From NCBI GenBank assembly GCA_900764695.1, contig CAAFOY010000095.1:1-16660 (forward strand): a DNA stretch of 16,660 nt, in the 5' to 3' direction. How positions within the stretch are numbered: position 1 is the first letter of the stretch; each line of letters opens with the position of its first letter. Shown here one piece after another: positions 1 through 5,867 of the stretch. Source of the DNA: Lachnospiraceae bacterium. Its GTDB lineage: Bacteria; Bacillota_A; Clostridia; Lachnospirales; Lachnospiraceae. The position numbers and the translations under genes are program-made. The notes under the pieces are model-generated. The model saw only the letters and a program-made list of their open reading frames with translations. It was not told the DNA's origin and ran no database searches.

Positions 1-68
1 AAAAATTCACAAAGGCTTACAAAGCCCGAAAAACCAAGAAAAACTAAGAAATGCGAGGTTATGCAACA

Positions 69-524
69 ATGATAAAAATACTATTCATTTGCCACGGCAA
101 TATATGCCGCTCGACAATGGCGCAGTATGTCCTACAGGACATGATAAATAAAAAAGGGATAGCCGATAAGTTTTACATAGACTCAGCGGCTACAAGTTAT
201 GAAGAAATAGGCCACGGAGTCCATCCGGGGACGAGAAATAAATTAAGCAGTGTAGGCATTCCGTGTGGAAATCACAAAGCAAGACGGATGACAAAGCAGG
301 ATTATAGCGAATTTGATTATATAATTGGAATGGATACTGCAAATATAAGGAATATTAATAGAATAATAGGTGATGATTTAGAAGGAAAAGTATATAAATT
401 GTTATCATTTGCGGGACAAATGGGGGATATAGCCGACCCGTGGTATACAGGTAATTTTGATGCAACATATGATGATGTACTAAAGGGGTGCAAAGGGTTT
501 TTAAAAGAAATTGGAATACAGTAA
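69..524 (+). CDS. Low-molecular-weight protein tyrosine phosphatase
   Basis: Cytosolic phosphatase of the LMW-PTP family, which removes phosphate from phosphotyrosine in proteins; in Firmicutes such enzymes often oppose BY-kinases in envelope polysaccharide control or act in stress responses. The P-loop CHGNICRS lies at the N-terminus (nucleophile C8, phosphate-binding R14), and the general-acid Asp sits in DPWY (D123). At 151 residues it has the family's usual length and no extra domain. The frame also allows an ATG at 51, but the ATG at 69 is preferred: it has GAGGT 8 bases upstream and gives the canonical start with the P-loop at residue 8. It lies alone ahead of thyA, 142 bases away, with that gene's own promoters between. 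No partner tyrosine kinase is in the window, so the substrate is unknown. Confidence 0.93.
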   Translation: MIKILFICHGNICRSTMAQYVLQDMINKKGIADKFYIDSAATSYEEIGHGVHPGTRNKLSSVGIPCGNHKARRMTKQDYSEFDYIIGMDTANIRNINRIIGDDLEGKVYKLLSFAGQMGDIADPWYTGNFDATYDDVLKGCKGFLKEIGIQ

Positions 525-566
525 TGTAAATCAAAGAAAAAATTAGTTTATTATTTATAGGGTAGA

Positions 567-575
567 TGTTATAAT
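567..575 (+). promoter_or_regulatory. Extended -10 promoter, distal copy (P1 of thyA-folA)
   Basis: TGT-TATAAT is a perfect extended -10 box. A poor -35 (TTTATT, 547-552) is 17 bases upstream, so the extended -10 probably carries recognition by the housekeeping sigma factor. Confidence 0.6.
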
Positions 576-629
576 TCCATAGAAGAAAAAATGAAGCAAT
601 TAGTATTTGCCTATTATCAGAATAGGAGA

Positions 630-638
630 TGCTATAAT
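630..638 (+). promoter_or_regulatory. Extended -10 promoter, proximal copy (P2 of thyA-folA)
   Basis: TGC-TATAAT is again a perfect extended -10, 63 bases after the first. No good -35 at 17 bases is visible. A transcript starting about 7 bases downstream would have a leader of only some 20 bases before the thyA start, with the GGAGG at 656-660 inside it. Confidence 0.55.
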
Positions 639-666
639 TTCATAGAAAGAAAAATGGAGGAAATAT

Positions 667-1515
667 ATGAGTTACGCAGATAAAGTATTTGTAGATATGT
701 GTTCAGACATATTGAAAAATGGAATAGATACAAAAGGTGAAAAGGTAAGACCAAAATGGGACGATGGAAGTTTTGCATATACAATCAAGAAATTTGGAGT
801 AGTAAATCGTTATGATTTAAAAAAAGAATTCCCTGCACTTACTCTAAGAAAGACAAATTTAAAAAACTGTGTTGATGAAATTTTATGGATTTGGCAGAAG
901 AAATCAAATAATATAAATGATTTGAATAGTCATATCTGGGATAGTTGGGCTGATGAAAATGGCTCAATAGGAAAGGCATATGGTTACCAGCTGGGAGTGA
1001 AACATCAGTATAAAGAAGGAATGATGGATCAGGTAGACAGAGTTTTGTACGATTTGAAAAATAACCCATATAGCAGAAGAATAATGACAAATATTTATAC
1101 ACATCAGGATTTGCATGAAATGAATTTGTATCCATGTGCTTATAGTATGACATTTAATGTTACAAAAAATAAAGAAACAGGTAAATTGGTATTAAATGGC
1201 ATTTTAAACCAGCGTTCTCAGGATATTTTGACAGCTAATAACTGGAATGTATGTCAATATGCGGTTCTTCTTCATATGTTTGCTCAGGTCTCAGATATGG
1301 AAGTTGGAGAATTAGTACATGTGATTGCGGATGCACATATTTATGATAAACATGTTTCACTTGTTGAAGAACTTATTGCAAGAGAACAGCATCCGGCACC
1401 AAAGTTCTGGATTAATCCTGAAGTTAAGAATTTTTATGATTTTACAGTTGATGATTTCAGATTAGATGATTATATAACAGGTCCTCAGATAAAAAATATT
1501 CCTGTTGCAGTATAG
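667..1515 (+). CDS. thyA: Thymidylate synthase
   Basis: Makes dTMP from dUMP using 5,10-methylenetetrahydrofolate as carbon donor and reductant, releasing dihydrofolate. The protein has 282 residues. The catalytic Cys is C157 in YPCAYS, the phosphate-binding Arg pair is in PYSRR, the QRSQD segment follows, and DAHIYDKHV matches the dUMP-contact region. It resembles the Bacillus subtilis/phage phi3T type of ThyA: IWQ-KSN and DLKNNP-SRR blocks, a PCAY rather than PCH active site, and a C-terminus of WINPEVK-FYDFT ending in VAV. In QRSQDILTANNWN the usual Gly-Asn-Pro segment is replaced, a lineage peculiarity. Start ATG has AATGGAGG 6 bases upstream. folA follows after 26 bases, so both enzymes of the dTMP cycle are made from one transcript. 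Confidence 0.96.
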   Translation: MSYADKVFVDMCSDILKNGIDTKGEKVRPKWDDGSFAYTIKKFGVVNRYDLKKEFPALTLRKTNLKNCVDEILWIWQKKSNNINDLNSHIWDSWADENGSIGKAYGYQLGVKHQYKEGMMDQVDRVLYDLKNNPYSRRIMTNIYTHQDLHEMNLYPCAYSMTFNVTKNKETGKLVLNGILNQRSQDILTANNWNVCQYAVLLHMFAQVSDMEVGELVHVIADAHIYDKHVSLVEELIAREQHPAPKFWINPEVKNFYDFTVDDFRLDDYITGPQIKNIPVAV

Positions 1516-1541
1516 AAATAAAGAAGTAAAGGAGTATTCAT

Positions 1542-2036
1542 ATGAATTTAATAGTTGCAGTTGATAATAAGTGGGCAATCGGATATAAAAATGATTTACT
1601 TATAAGCATACCTGATGATATGAAGTTTTTTAGAGAAACGACTACAGGTAATGTAATTATTATGGGAAGAAAGACATTAAATAGTTTTCCAAATGGAAGA
1701 CCATTGAAGAATAGGGTAAATATTGTAATTACAAAGGATACTAATTTTAAGGCTGATGGTGCAATTGTTGTAAATAGTATTGAAGAAGCAGTAAAAGAGG
1801 CTGAAAAATATAATGATAAAGAAGCTTATGTAATAGGCGGCGGAAGTATTTATGAGCAAATGTTGCCGTATTGTGATACAGCGTATGTAACTTATATTGA
1901 TAATTCATACAGTGCTGACACATTTATTCCGAATCTTGATAAGTTGACAGATGAATGGTATATAGCAGATGAAAGTGATGAATGCACTTATTTTGATATT
2001 GAGTATTATTTTAGAACTTATAAGAGAAAAAAATAA
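1542..2036 (+). CDS. folA: Dihydrofolate reductase
   Basis: NADPH-dependent reduction of dihydrofolate to tetrahydrofolate, the target of trimethoprim. The 164-residue protein is of normal chromosomal length. The N-terminal strand is followed by the WAIGYKND loop (Met20-loop region), the acidic active-site residue D26 in IPDDMKFF, the NADPH-binding IIMGRKT, and VIGGGSIYEQ near the second nucleotide contact. The ribosome site AAAGGAG is 7 bases before the ATG. It lies 26 bases behind thyA and presumably recycles the dihydrofolate made there. A convergent terminator shared with nth lies 84 bases downstream, after a remnant of a repeat. Confidence 0.96.
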   Translation: MNLIVAVDNKWAIGYKNDLLISIPDDMKFFRETTTGNVIIMGRKTLNSFPNGRPLKNRVNIVITKDTNFKADGAIVVNSIEEAVKEAEKYNDKEAYVIGGGSIYEQMLPYCDTAYVTYIDNSYSADTFIPNLDKLTDEWYIADESDECTYFDIEYYFRTYKRKK

Positions 2037-2063
2037 ATTAGTACTACAGATTTGAACAGGATT

Positions 2064-2095
2064 ATGTGGGCTTAGAATTTTTGACCCCGTCATCA
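2064..2095 (+). repeat. Solo remnant of the 4343-4623 repeat element (3' end)
   Basis: Without gaps, 27 of 32 bases match 4591-4622, the right arm of the long hairpin and the inverted end. Shared blocks are ATGTGGGCTTAGA, TTTTGAC and CATCA. The left arm of the hairpin and the tandem modules are absent here, so this looks like a decayed or truncated copy placed, like the full one, just behind a stop codon. Confidence 0.6.
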
Positions 2096-2119
2096 AAATA
2101 ATAAACTATAAGATATTAA

Positions 2120-2166
2120 AAATTCCCTTTAATATGGCTAAATTAAAAGCTAATTAAAGGGAATTT
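2120..2166. terminator. Bidirectional terminator between folA and nth
   Basis: A perfect 14-bp inverted repeat: AAATTCCCTTTAAT at 2120-2133 and ATTAAAGGGAATTT at 2153-2166, loop 19 bases. On the plus strand it is followed by a T-rich run (2164-2182) that overlaps the end of nth. On the minus strand the tail is weaker but A/T only. It sits where the two genes converge. Confidence 0.8.
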
Positions 2167-2168
2167 AT

Positions 2169-2801
2169 TTATATTCTTTTTTTGCAAATGTCATTCAGAC
2201 AACATTTATCGCAGTGAGGAGTAGTTCTTGCGGTACAAACTTCGCGACCGTGGTCTACAAGACGGTGGCAGAAATCACTCCCTTCTTCGGGAGGAATAAT
2301 TTTCCATAAGGCCATTTCGACTTTTTTAGGGTCTTTTATATTATCTACAAGACCAATTCTGTTGCATAGACGGATGCAATGTGTATCTGTAACAATAGCA
2401 GGTTTTCCAAAAACATCTCCCATAATAAGATTTGCACTTTTTCGTCCGACGCCCGGTAATTTTAATAATTCATCAAAATCATCAGGAACTTTACAATCAT
2501 ATTTATCTCTAAGCATTTTCATGCATAAACTAATATCTCTGGCTTTGCTGTTTCCCAGACCACATGGTTTAACTATTTCTGTTATTTCAGATATATCGGC
2601 ATTAGCTAATGAATCGATATCAGGAAATTTTTCATAAAGCTTCGGAACAATTTTGTTAACTCTTTCGTCAGTGCATTGGGCAGCAAGGCGAACACTGATT
2701 AATAGCTTCCAAGCTTCATTGTAATCAAGAGTACAATCGGATTCGGGATAACATTTTTTTAATCTATTTATAACTTCTAAAGCTAAATCTTTTTTTCTCA
2801 T
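2169..2801 (-). CDS. nth: Endonuclease III, DNA glycosylase/AP lyase
   Basis: Base-excision repair enzyme that removes oxidised pyrimidines and cleaves the AP site. The helix-hairpin-helix reads LPGVGRKSAN with the Schiff-base Lys at K121, and the GPD-type catalytic Asp is D139 in VTDTH; both match the E. coli positions within one residue. Four Cys near the C-terminus (about 189, 197, 200, 206) form the 4Fe-4S site; the first gap is C-x7-C instead of the usual C-x6-C. Start: a TTG at 2807 is in frame, but the ATG at 2801 is preferred because AAGGA (2812-2816, read on the minus strand) lies 10 bases from the ATG and only 4 from the TTG. It is alone on the minus strand, convergent with folA. 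Confidence 0.95.
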   Translation of the reverse strand: MRKKDLALEVINRLKKCYPESDCTLDYNEAWKLLISVRLAAQCTDERVNKIVPKLYEKFPDIDSLANADISEITEIVKPCGLGNSKARDISLCMKMLRDKYDCKVPDDFDELLKLPGVGRKSANLIMGDVFGKPAIVTDTHCIRLCNRIGLVDNIKDPKKVEMALWKIIPPEEGSDFCHRLVDHGREVCTARTTPHCDKCCLNDICKKRI

Positions 2802-2849
2802 TTGCAAAAAATCCTTTCAGTTTTGTATAAATAAATACTATTATGAGGG

Positions 2850-2861
2850 TTAAAATTTTAA
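2850..2861. repeat. Perfect 12-bp A/T palindrome upstream of nth
   Basis: TTAAAATTTTAA in the divergent intergenic region, 49 bases upstream of the nth ATG. It could be an operator or chance in AT-rich DNA; no adjacent promoter could be assigned with confidence. Confidence 0.3.
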
Positions 2862-2916
2862 GTCTCACAATACAATATAGTTTATCCCAGAGCTGTTATT
2901 ATTTCAATTGTTATAT

Positions 2917-3006
2917 TTCGAAAGTTGCTATAAATTCGAAAGTTGTTATAAATATGAAAACTATTACAAATTTGAAAGTTATTACAAGTATGGAATCGTT
3001 AACAGA
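2917..3006. repeat. Five degenerate 18-bp tandem units
   Basis: Units at 2917, 2935, 2953, 2971 and 2989, each exactly 18 bases, approximate consensus TT(C/T)GAAAGTT(A/G)(C/T)TA(C/T)AAA. Units 1 and 2 differ at one base; the fifth is strongly diverged, and a partial unit with a 4-base deletion may precede the first (about 2903-2916). Read in one plus frame the units give the hexapeptide pattern F/Y-E-S/N-C/Y-Y-K in an open stretch of 2881-3030, but there is no ATG with a ribosome site. It fills most of the nth/SpoIID-protein divergent gap. Confidence 0.75.
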
Positions 3007-3045
3007 ATAAATTTAAAATTTATGGTAAATTAGTAAATTTAGCAG

Positions 3046-3054
3046 CATATAATA
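3046..3054 (+). promoter_or_regulatory. Possible -10 region of the SpoIID-domain gene
   Basis: CATATAATA fits both a housekeeping TATAAT (3048-3053) and the CATAnnnTA box of mother-cell sporulation sigma factors E/K. No convincing -35 of either type is seen, so the sigma class is undecided. It lies 26 bases before the ATG, with AAGGA at 3069-3073 between. Confidence 0.4.
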
Positions 3055-3079
3055 GAATAATTATAAATAAGGAAAAAAT

Positions 3080-4336
3080 ATGCTTATTAAAATGGAAGTA
3101 GAGTCTTCTTATACAGGAAAACTTCAGGTGAATGTTGTTACAAGAGAAAATGTACCGGTTAGGGATGCAACTGTAACTATAGCAGCTTCTGACAGCCCTA
3201 ATAATATAATAGAAAGGCTTACTACAAATTCATCGGGACAGACAGAGACAATAGAATTACCTGCGCCACCTATTGAACTTAGTTTGAATGAGGCAAATAC
3301 AACCAGACCATATACAACTTACAATATTCGTATAGAAGCGTTAGGATATGAAACAGAATTCATTGAAAATGCAGAAATTTTGCCGGATGTGTTGGCTATT
3401 CAAAATGTAAGATTAACAAGCAAAAATGCATCGCTGACTGAAGATATAATGATTCCCGACCATACTTTATATGGCGAGTATCCGCCAAAGGTTCCGGAAG
3501 AAGAAATTAAGCCTGTTAATGAACCGGGTGAAATTGTTCTGAGTAGAGTAGTTGTGCCTGAAATAATTGTTGTACATGATGGGATTCCATCTGATAGCAG
3601 CGCTCAAAACTACTATGTAAATTATCGTGATTATATTAAAAATGTTGCTTCAAGCGAAATATACGCAACCTGGCCTACTGCAACAATTGAGGCAAATGTC
3701 CTTGCAATTATGTCGTTTACTTTAAACAGGGTTTACACAGAATGGTATCGAAACAAAGGATACGATTTTACAATTACTTCATCTACAGCATATGATCAGA
3801 AATGGATTTATGGCAGAAACATTTTTGAATCAATTAGTCTTGTTGTAGATAATATATTTGATCAATATTTATCAAGGCCAGATGTAAGGCAGCCAATTCT
3901 TACACAGTATTGTGATGGAAAAAGAGTAACCTGTCCGAATTGGTTAAGCCAGTGGGGATCATGCAACTTAGGAGAGAGAGGGTATTCTACAATTGAAATA
4001 ATCAGGTATTATTATGGCGATGATATGTATATAAATACGGCTGAGCAAATTGCCGGAATTCCAATTTCATGGCCGGGATATGATTTAGATATTGGTGCAA
4101 GCGGACAGAAGGTAGCACAAATTCAGGAACAGCTAGATACAATTGCACAGGTGTATACTGAAATCCCAAGATTAAATGCAGATGGAATATATGGTGAAAA
4201 TACAAGAGATGCAGTAAAAGCTTTCCAAAAAATATTTGATTTACCACAGACTGGAATTGTGGACTTTGCAACATGGTACAAAATATCACAGATTTATGTT
4301 GGAATAACAAGAATAGCAGAAGGAATTCCAAGATAA
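3080..4336 (+). CDS. SpoIID-like peptidoglycan lytic protein with PG-binding domain
   Basis: Predicted peptidoglycan-acting protein of 418 residues. Residues about 12-115 look like a carboxypeptidase-regulatory-type beta sandwich (GKLQVNVVTRENVPVRDATVTI). Residues about 175-330 resemble SpoIID/LytB: SEIYATWP carries a Glu (E193) at the place of the SpoIID catalytic Glu, followed by the ITSSTAYDQ block and the SQWGS (290-294) ... IEIIRYYYG ending. Residues 335-405 form a PG_binding_1 repeat (DIGASGQKVAQIQEQL ... DGIYGENTRDAVKAFQ). There is no signal peptide or membrane segment at the chosen ATG, which has AAGGA 6 bases upstream, nor at the next in-frame ATG (3092). That would place it in the cytosol or, if sporulation-specific, in the mother cell or coat. 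Family members in Clostridia are usually annotated only as peptidoglycan-binding proteins; the lytic activity is inferred. Confidence 0.8.
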   Translation: MLIKMEVESSYTGKLQVNVVTRENVPVRDATVTIAASDSPNNIIERLTTNSSGQTETIELPAPPIELSLNEANTTRPYTTYNIRIEALGYETEFIENAEILPDVLAIQNVRLTSKNASLTEDIMIPDHTLYGEYPPKVPEEEIKPVNEPGEIVLSRVVVPEIIVVHDGIPSDSSAQNYYVNYRDYIKNVASSEIYATWPTATIEANVLAIMSFTLNRVYTEWYRNKGYDFTITSSTAYDQKWIYGRNIFESISLVVDNIFDQYLSRPDVRQPILTQYCDGKRVTCPNWLSQWGSCNLGERGYSTIEIIRYYYGDDMYINTAEQIAGIPISWPGYDLDIGASGQKVAQIQEQLDTIAQVYTEIPRLNADGIYGENTRDAVKAFQKIFDLPQTGIVDFATWYKISQIYVGITRIAEGIPR

Positions 4337-4342
4337 AAATAA

Positions 4343-4438
4343 GATGCCTGCGGATTGTTTCGTGCTGCGTACTCTCACAATCCTACCCAATATTCGCATA
4401 TCGTGGGAATCATCCCGCTTTTATGCTCATATTGGGGC
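4343..4438 (+). repeat. Two-hairpin repeat module, copy 1
   Basis: Runs from GATGCC to GGGGC and matches copy 2 at 91 of 96 positions, period exactly 115 bases. Hairpin 1 pairs GGATTGT with ACAATCC and, inside, GTGC with GTAC through one G-U pair. Hairpin 2 pairs CCCAATAT with ATATTGGG, GCATA with TATGC, and GTGGGA with TCCCGC through one U-G pair, loop ATCA. It begins 6 bases after the stop codon of the SpoIID-domain gene. A long open frame across both copies (to 4602) is only the repeat read through and has no gene-like start. Confidence 0.85.
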
Positions 4439-4457
4439 CAAAACTTCTTAAGATTAT

Positions 4458-4553
4458 GATGCCAACGGATTGTTTCGTGCTGCGCACTCTCACAATCCTA
4501 CCCAATATTCGCATATCGCGGGAATTATCCCGCTTTTATGCTCATATTGGGGC
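4458..4553 (+). repeat. Two-hairpin repeat module, copy 2
   Basis: Same layout as copy 1 but with fully Watson-Crick stems: hairpin 1 at 4467-4498 (GTGC with GCAC), hairpin 2 at 4501-4551 (GCGGGA with TCCCGC, loop ATTA, two small internal loops TC/TC and TC/TTT; 19 paired positions). It is joined directly to the third hairpin of the element. Confidence 0.85.
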
Positions 4554-4614
4554 GGGTCCCAAGGTCTTTCGCCCACTTATGAGCAAGCTCATGTGGGCTT
4601 AGACCTTTTGACTC
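4554..4614 (+). repeat. Third, long hairpin of the repeat element
   Basis: Nested arms: GGGTC with GACTC (one G-U), AAGGTCT with AGACCTT, GCCCAC with GTGGGC, ATGAGC with GCTCAT, loop AA; about 24 pairs in 61 bases. It might act as a terminator or RNA-stabilising 3' structure, but only a short TTTT lies in the outer internal loop and no long T-run follows, so a classical intrinsic terminator is not clear. Beyond it, TGGCATCAT (4615-4623) is the exact inverse of ATGATGCCA (4456-4464). Confidence 0.8.
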
Positions 4615-4722
4615 TGGCATCATAAAAACTTATAATCTAAAATATACTTACTCTTTCTTTTATGTTAAAATAGTAGTTATACAAGAAGATACAAATAATA
4701 ATAAAAATAGTTGTATATTATG

Positions 4723-4751
4723 TTGAATTATATCGAATTATTTGGTATAAT
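4723..4751 (+). promoter_or_regulatory. carA-carB promoter
   Basis: TTGAAT (4723-4728), 17-base spacer, TATAAT (4746-4751) with TGG just before it, so also an extended -10. The predicted start near 4758 leaves a leader of about 30 bases with AAAGGA at 4772-4777. That is too short for a PyrR-type attenuator, and no such structure was seen. The stretch 4624-4722 before it is A/T-rich with nothing else assignable. Confidence 0.8.
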
Positions 4752-4787
4752 CTTTACAATTTGAGCATATGAAAGGAATACACATTT

Positions 4788-5867
4788 ATGAACGCATTTC
4801 TAATCTTAGAAGACGGTACCGTCTTTAAAGGTACATCTATTGGATCTACAAGAGAAGTAATTAGTGAAATCGTATTTAATACGTCAATGTGGGGCTATTT
4901 AGAAGTATTAACAGACCCATCTTATGCCGGACAGGCAGTAGTTATGACATACCCGTTAATTGGTAATTATGGTATTTGCCATGAAGATATGGAATCATTG
5001 AAGCCATGGCCGGATGCTTATATTGTTAACGAATTAAGCAGAATGCCTAGCAATTTCAGAAGTGATGATACAATTCAAAACTTCCTTGAAGAAAATGATA
5101 TCCCTGGTATAGCAGGTATTGATACAAGAGCACTTACAAAGATTCTTCGTGAAAAGGGAACAATGAATGGAATGATTACAACTAATGAAAATTATAACTT
5201 AGATGAAATTCTTCCTAAAATAAAGGAATACACAGTTTCAGGCGTTGTTAAGAAAGTAAGTTGTAAAGAAAAGAGTAATCTTAAAGGAGAAGGATTTAAG
5301 GTAGCATTACTTGATATTGGCGCTAAGAACAATATTGGAAAGTCATTAAATGACAGAGGATGCGATGTTACAATTTATCCTTGTGATACACCGGCTGAAG
5401 AAATTATTGCATCTAATCCTGATGGAATAATGTTATCAAATGGTCCCGGTGATCCTAAAGAGTGTGTATATCAGATAGAACAGATTAAAAAATTGTACGA
5501 TACAGATATCCCGATTTTTGCAATTTGTTTAGGACATCAGTTGATGGCACTTGCAACAGGTGCTGATACTAAGAAGATGAAATATGGTCACAGAGGTGGA
5601 AATCATCCGGTTAAAGATTTAGAAAGTGGTCATGTTTATATTTCATCACAGAACCATGGATACATGGTAGATGGCGATACAGTTAATAAAGATATTGCCA
5701 GAGTAGCGTTTGTAAATGTAAATGATAAAACAGTAGAAGGTTTAAGATATAATAATAAGAGCATTTTTACTGTTCAGTTCCATCCGGAAGCTTGCCCTGG
5801 ACCACAGGACTCAAATCTTCTGTTTGATGAATTTATTAAAATGATGGAGGTGAAGAAGAATGCCTAA
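4788..5867 (+). CDS. carA: Carbamoyl-phosphate synthase small (glutaminase) subunit
   Basis: Releases ammonia from glutamine and passes it to CarB for carbamoyl phosphate, used in pyrimidine and arginine synthesis. The N-terminal half is the CarA-specific domain (starts FLILEDGTVFKGTSIG). The class I glutamine amidotransferase domain fills about residues 170-355, with nucleophile C247 in FAICLGHQLMALA and H332/E334 in QFHPEACPGP completing the triad. Length 359 residues is normal. The start is preceded by AAAGGA at 10 bases. Its last codons overlap carB by 8 bases, as expected for equimolar subunits. No other pyr or arg biosynthesis gene is in the window, so pathway assignment between the two is open. 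Confidence 0.97.
   Translation: MNAFLILEDGTVFKGTSIGSTREVISEIVFNTSMWGYLEVLTDPSYAGQAVVMTYPLIGNYGICHEDMESLKPWPDAYIVNELSRMPSNFRSDDTIQNFLEENDIPGIAGIDTRALTKILREKGTMNGMITTNENYNLDEILPKIKEYTVSGVVKKVSCKEKSNLKGEGFKVALLDIGAKNNIGKSLNDRGCDVTIYPCDTPAEEIIASNPDGIMLSNGPGDPKECVYQIEQIKKLYDTDIPIFAICLGHQLMALATGADTKKMKYGHRGGNHPVKDLESGHVYISSQNHGYMVDGDTVNKDIARVAFVNVNDKTVEGLRYNNKSIFTVQFHPEACPGPQDSNLLFDEFIKMMEVKKNA

Larger units (their letters stand above)
541..665 (+). repeat. Imperfect tandem duplication carrying two promoters before thyA
   Basis: Two related segments lie head to tail: about 541-599 and 598-665. Both start AATTAGT and share a core of GATG, then T or C, then TATAATT, C or T, CATAGAA, followed by an A-rich run and ATG(G/A)AG. 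The spacing is 57 bases at the left end and 63 at the TATAAT boxes, so one copy carries a small insertion or deletion. The second copy ends in the real thyA ribosome binding site; the first has ATGAAG at the equivalent place and no GGAGG. Confidence 0.7.

Noticed and set aside
14..26. Small inverted repeat GGCTT/AAGCC at the left edge
   Set aside because: Five pairs with a 3-base loop and no T-run; too weak to call a terminator, and the upstream gene is outside the window.
591..683. Possible 30-codon upstream frame overlapping the thyA start
   Set aside because: No Shine-Dalgarno sequence before its ATG, and it arises from the promoter-leader duplication.
839..1153. 104-codon minus-strand frame inside thyA
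   Set aside because: Lies fully opposite a certain gene, no ribosome site, Tyr/His/Leu-rich composition typical of antisense reading of A/T-rich coding DNA.
4002..4331. 109-codon minus-strand frame inside the SpoIID-domain gene
   Set aside because: Antisense shadow of the PG-binding domain with no start signal.
4273..4602. Open frame of 109 codons downstream of the SpoIID-domain gene
   Set aside because: It starts inside the SpoIID gene in another frame, has no ribosome site, and its apparent internal protein repeat is just the two DNA modules read in frame-compatible register.
4558..4623. Long hairpin considered as a classical intrinsic terminator of the SpoIID-domain gene
   Set aside because: Strong stem, but the following sequence TTTTGACTC is not a U-tract, and the same end recurs after folA where a separate terminator exists; kept as a repeat instead.
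4343..4623. CRISPR array or attachment site
   Set aside because: Only two long repeats, no spacer series, no cas, integrase or tRNA nearby.
4663..4671. A second extended -10-like box (TGT-TAAAAT) before carA
   Set aside because: No -35 match and about 120 bases from the start codon; the TTGAAT-17-TATAAT promoter is far better placed.
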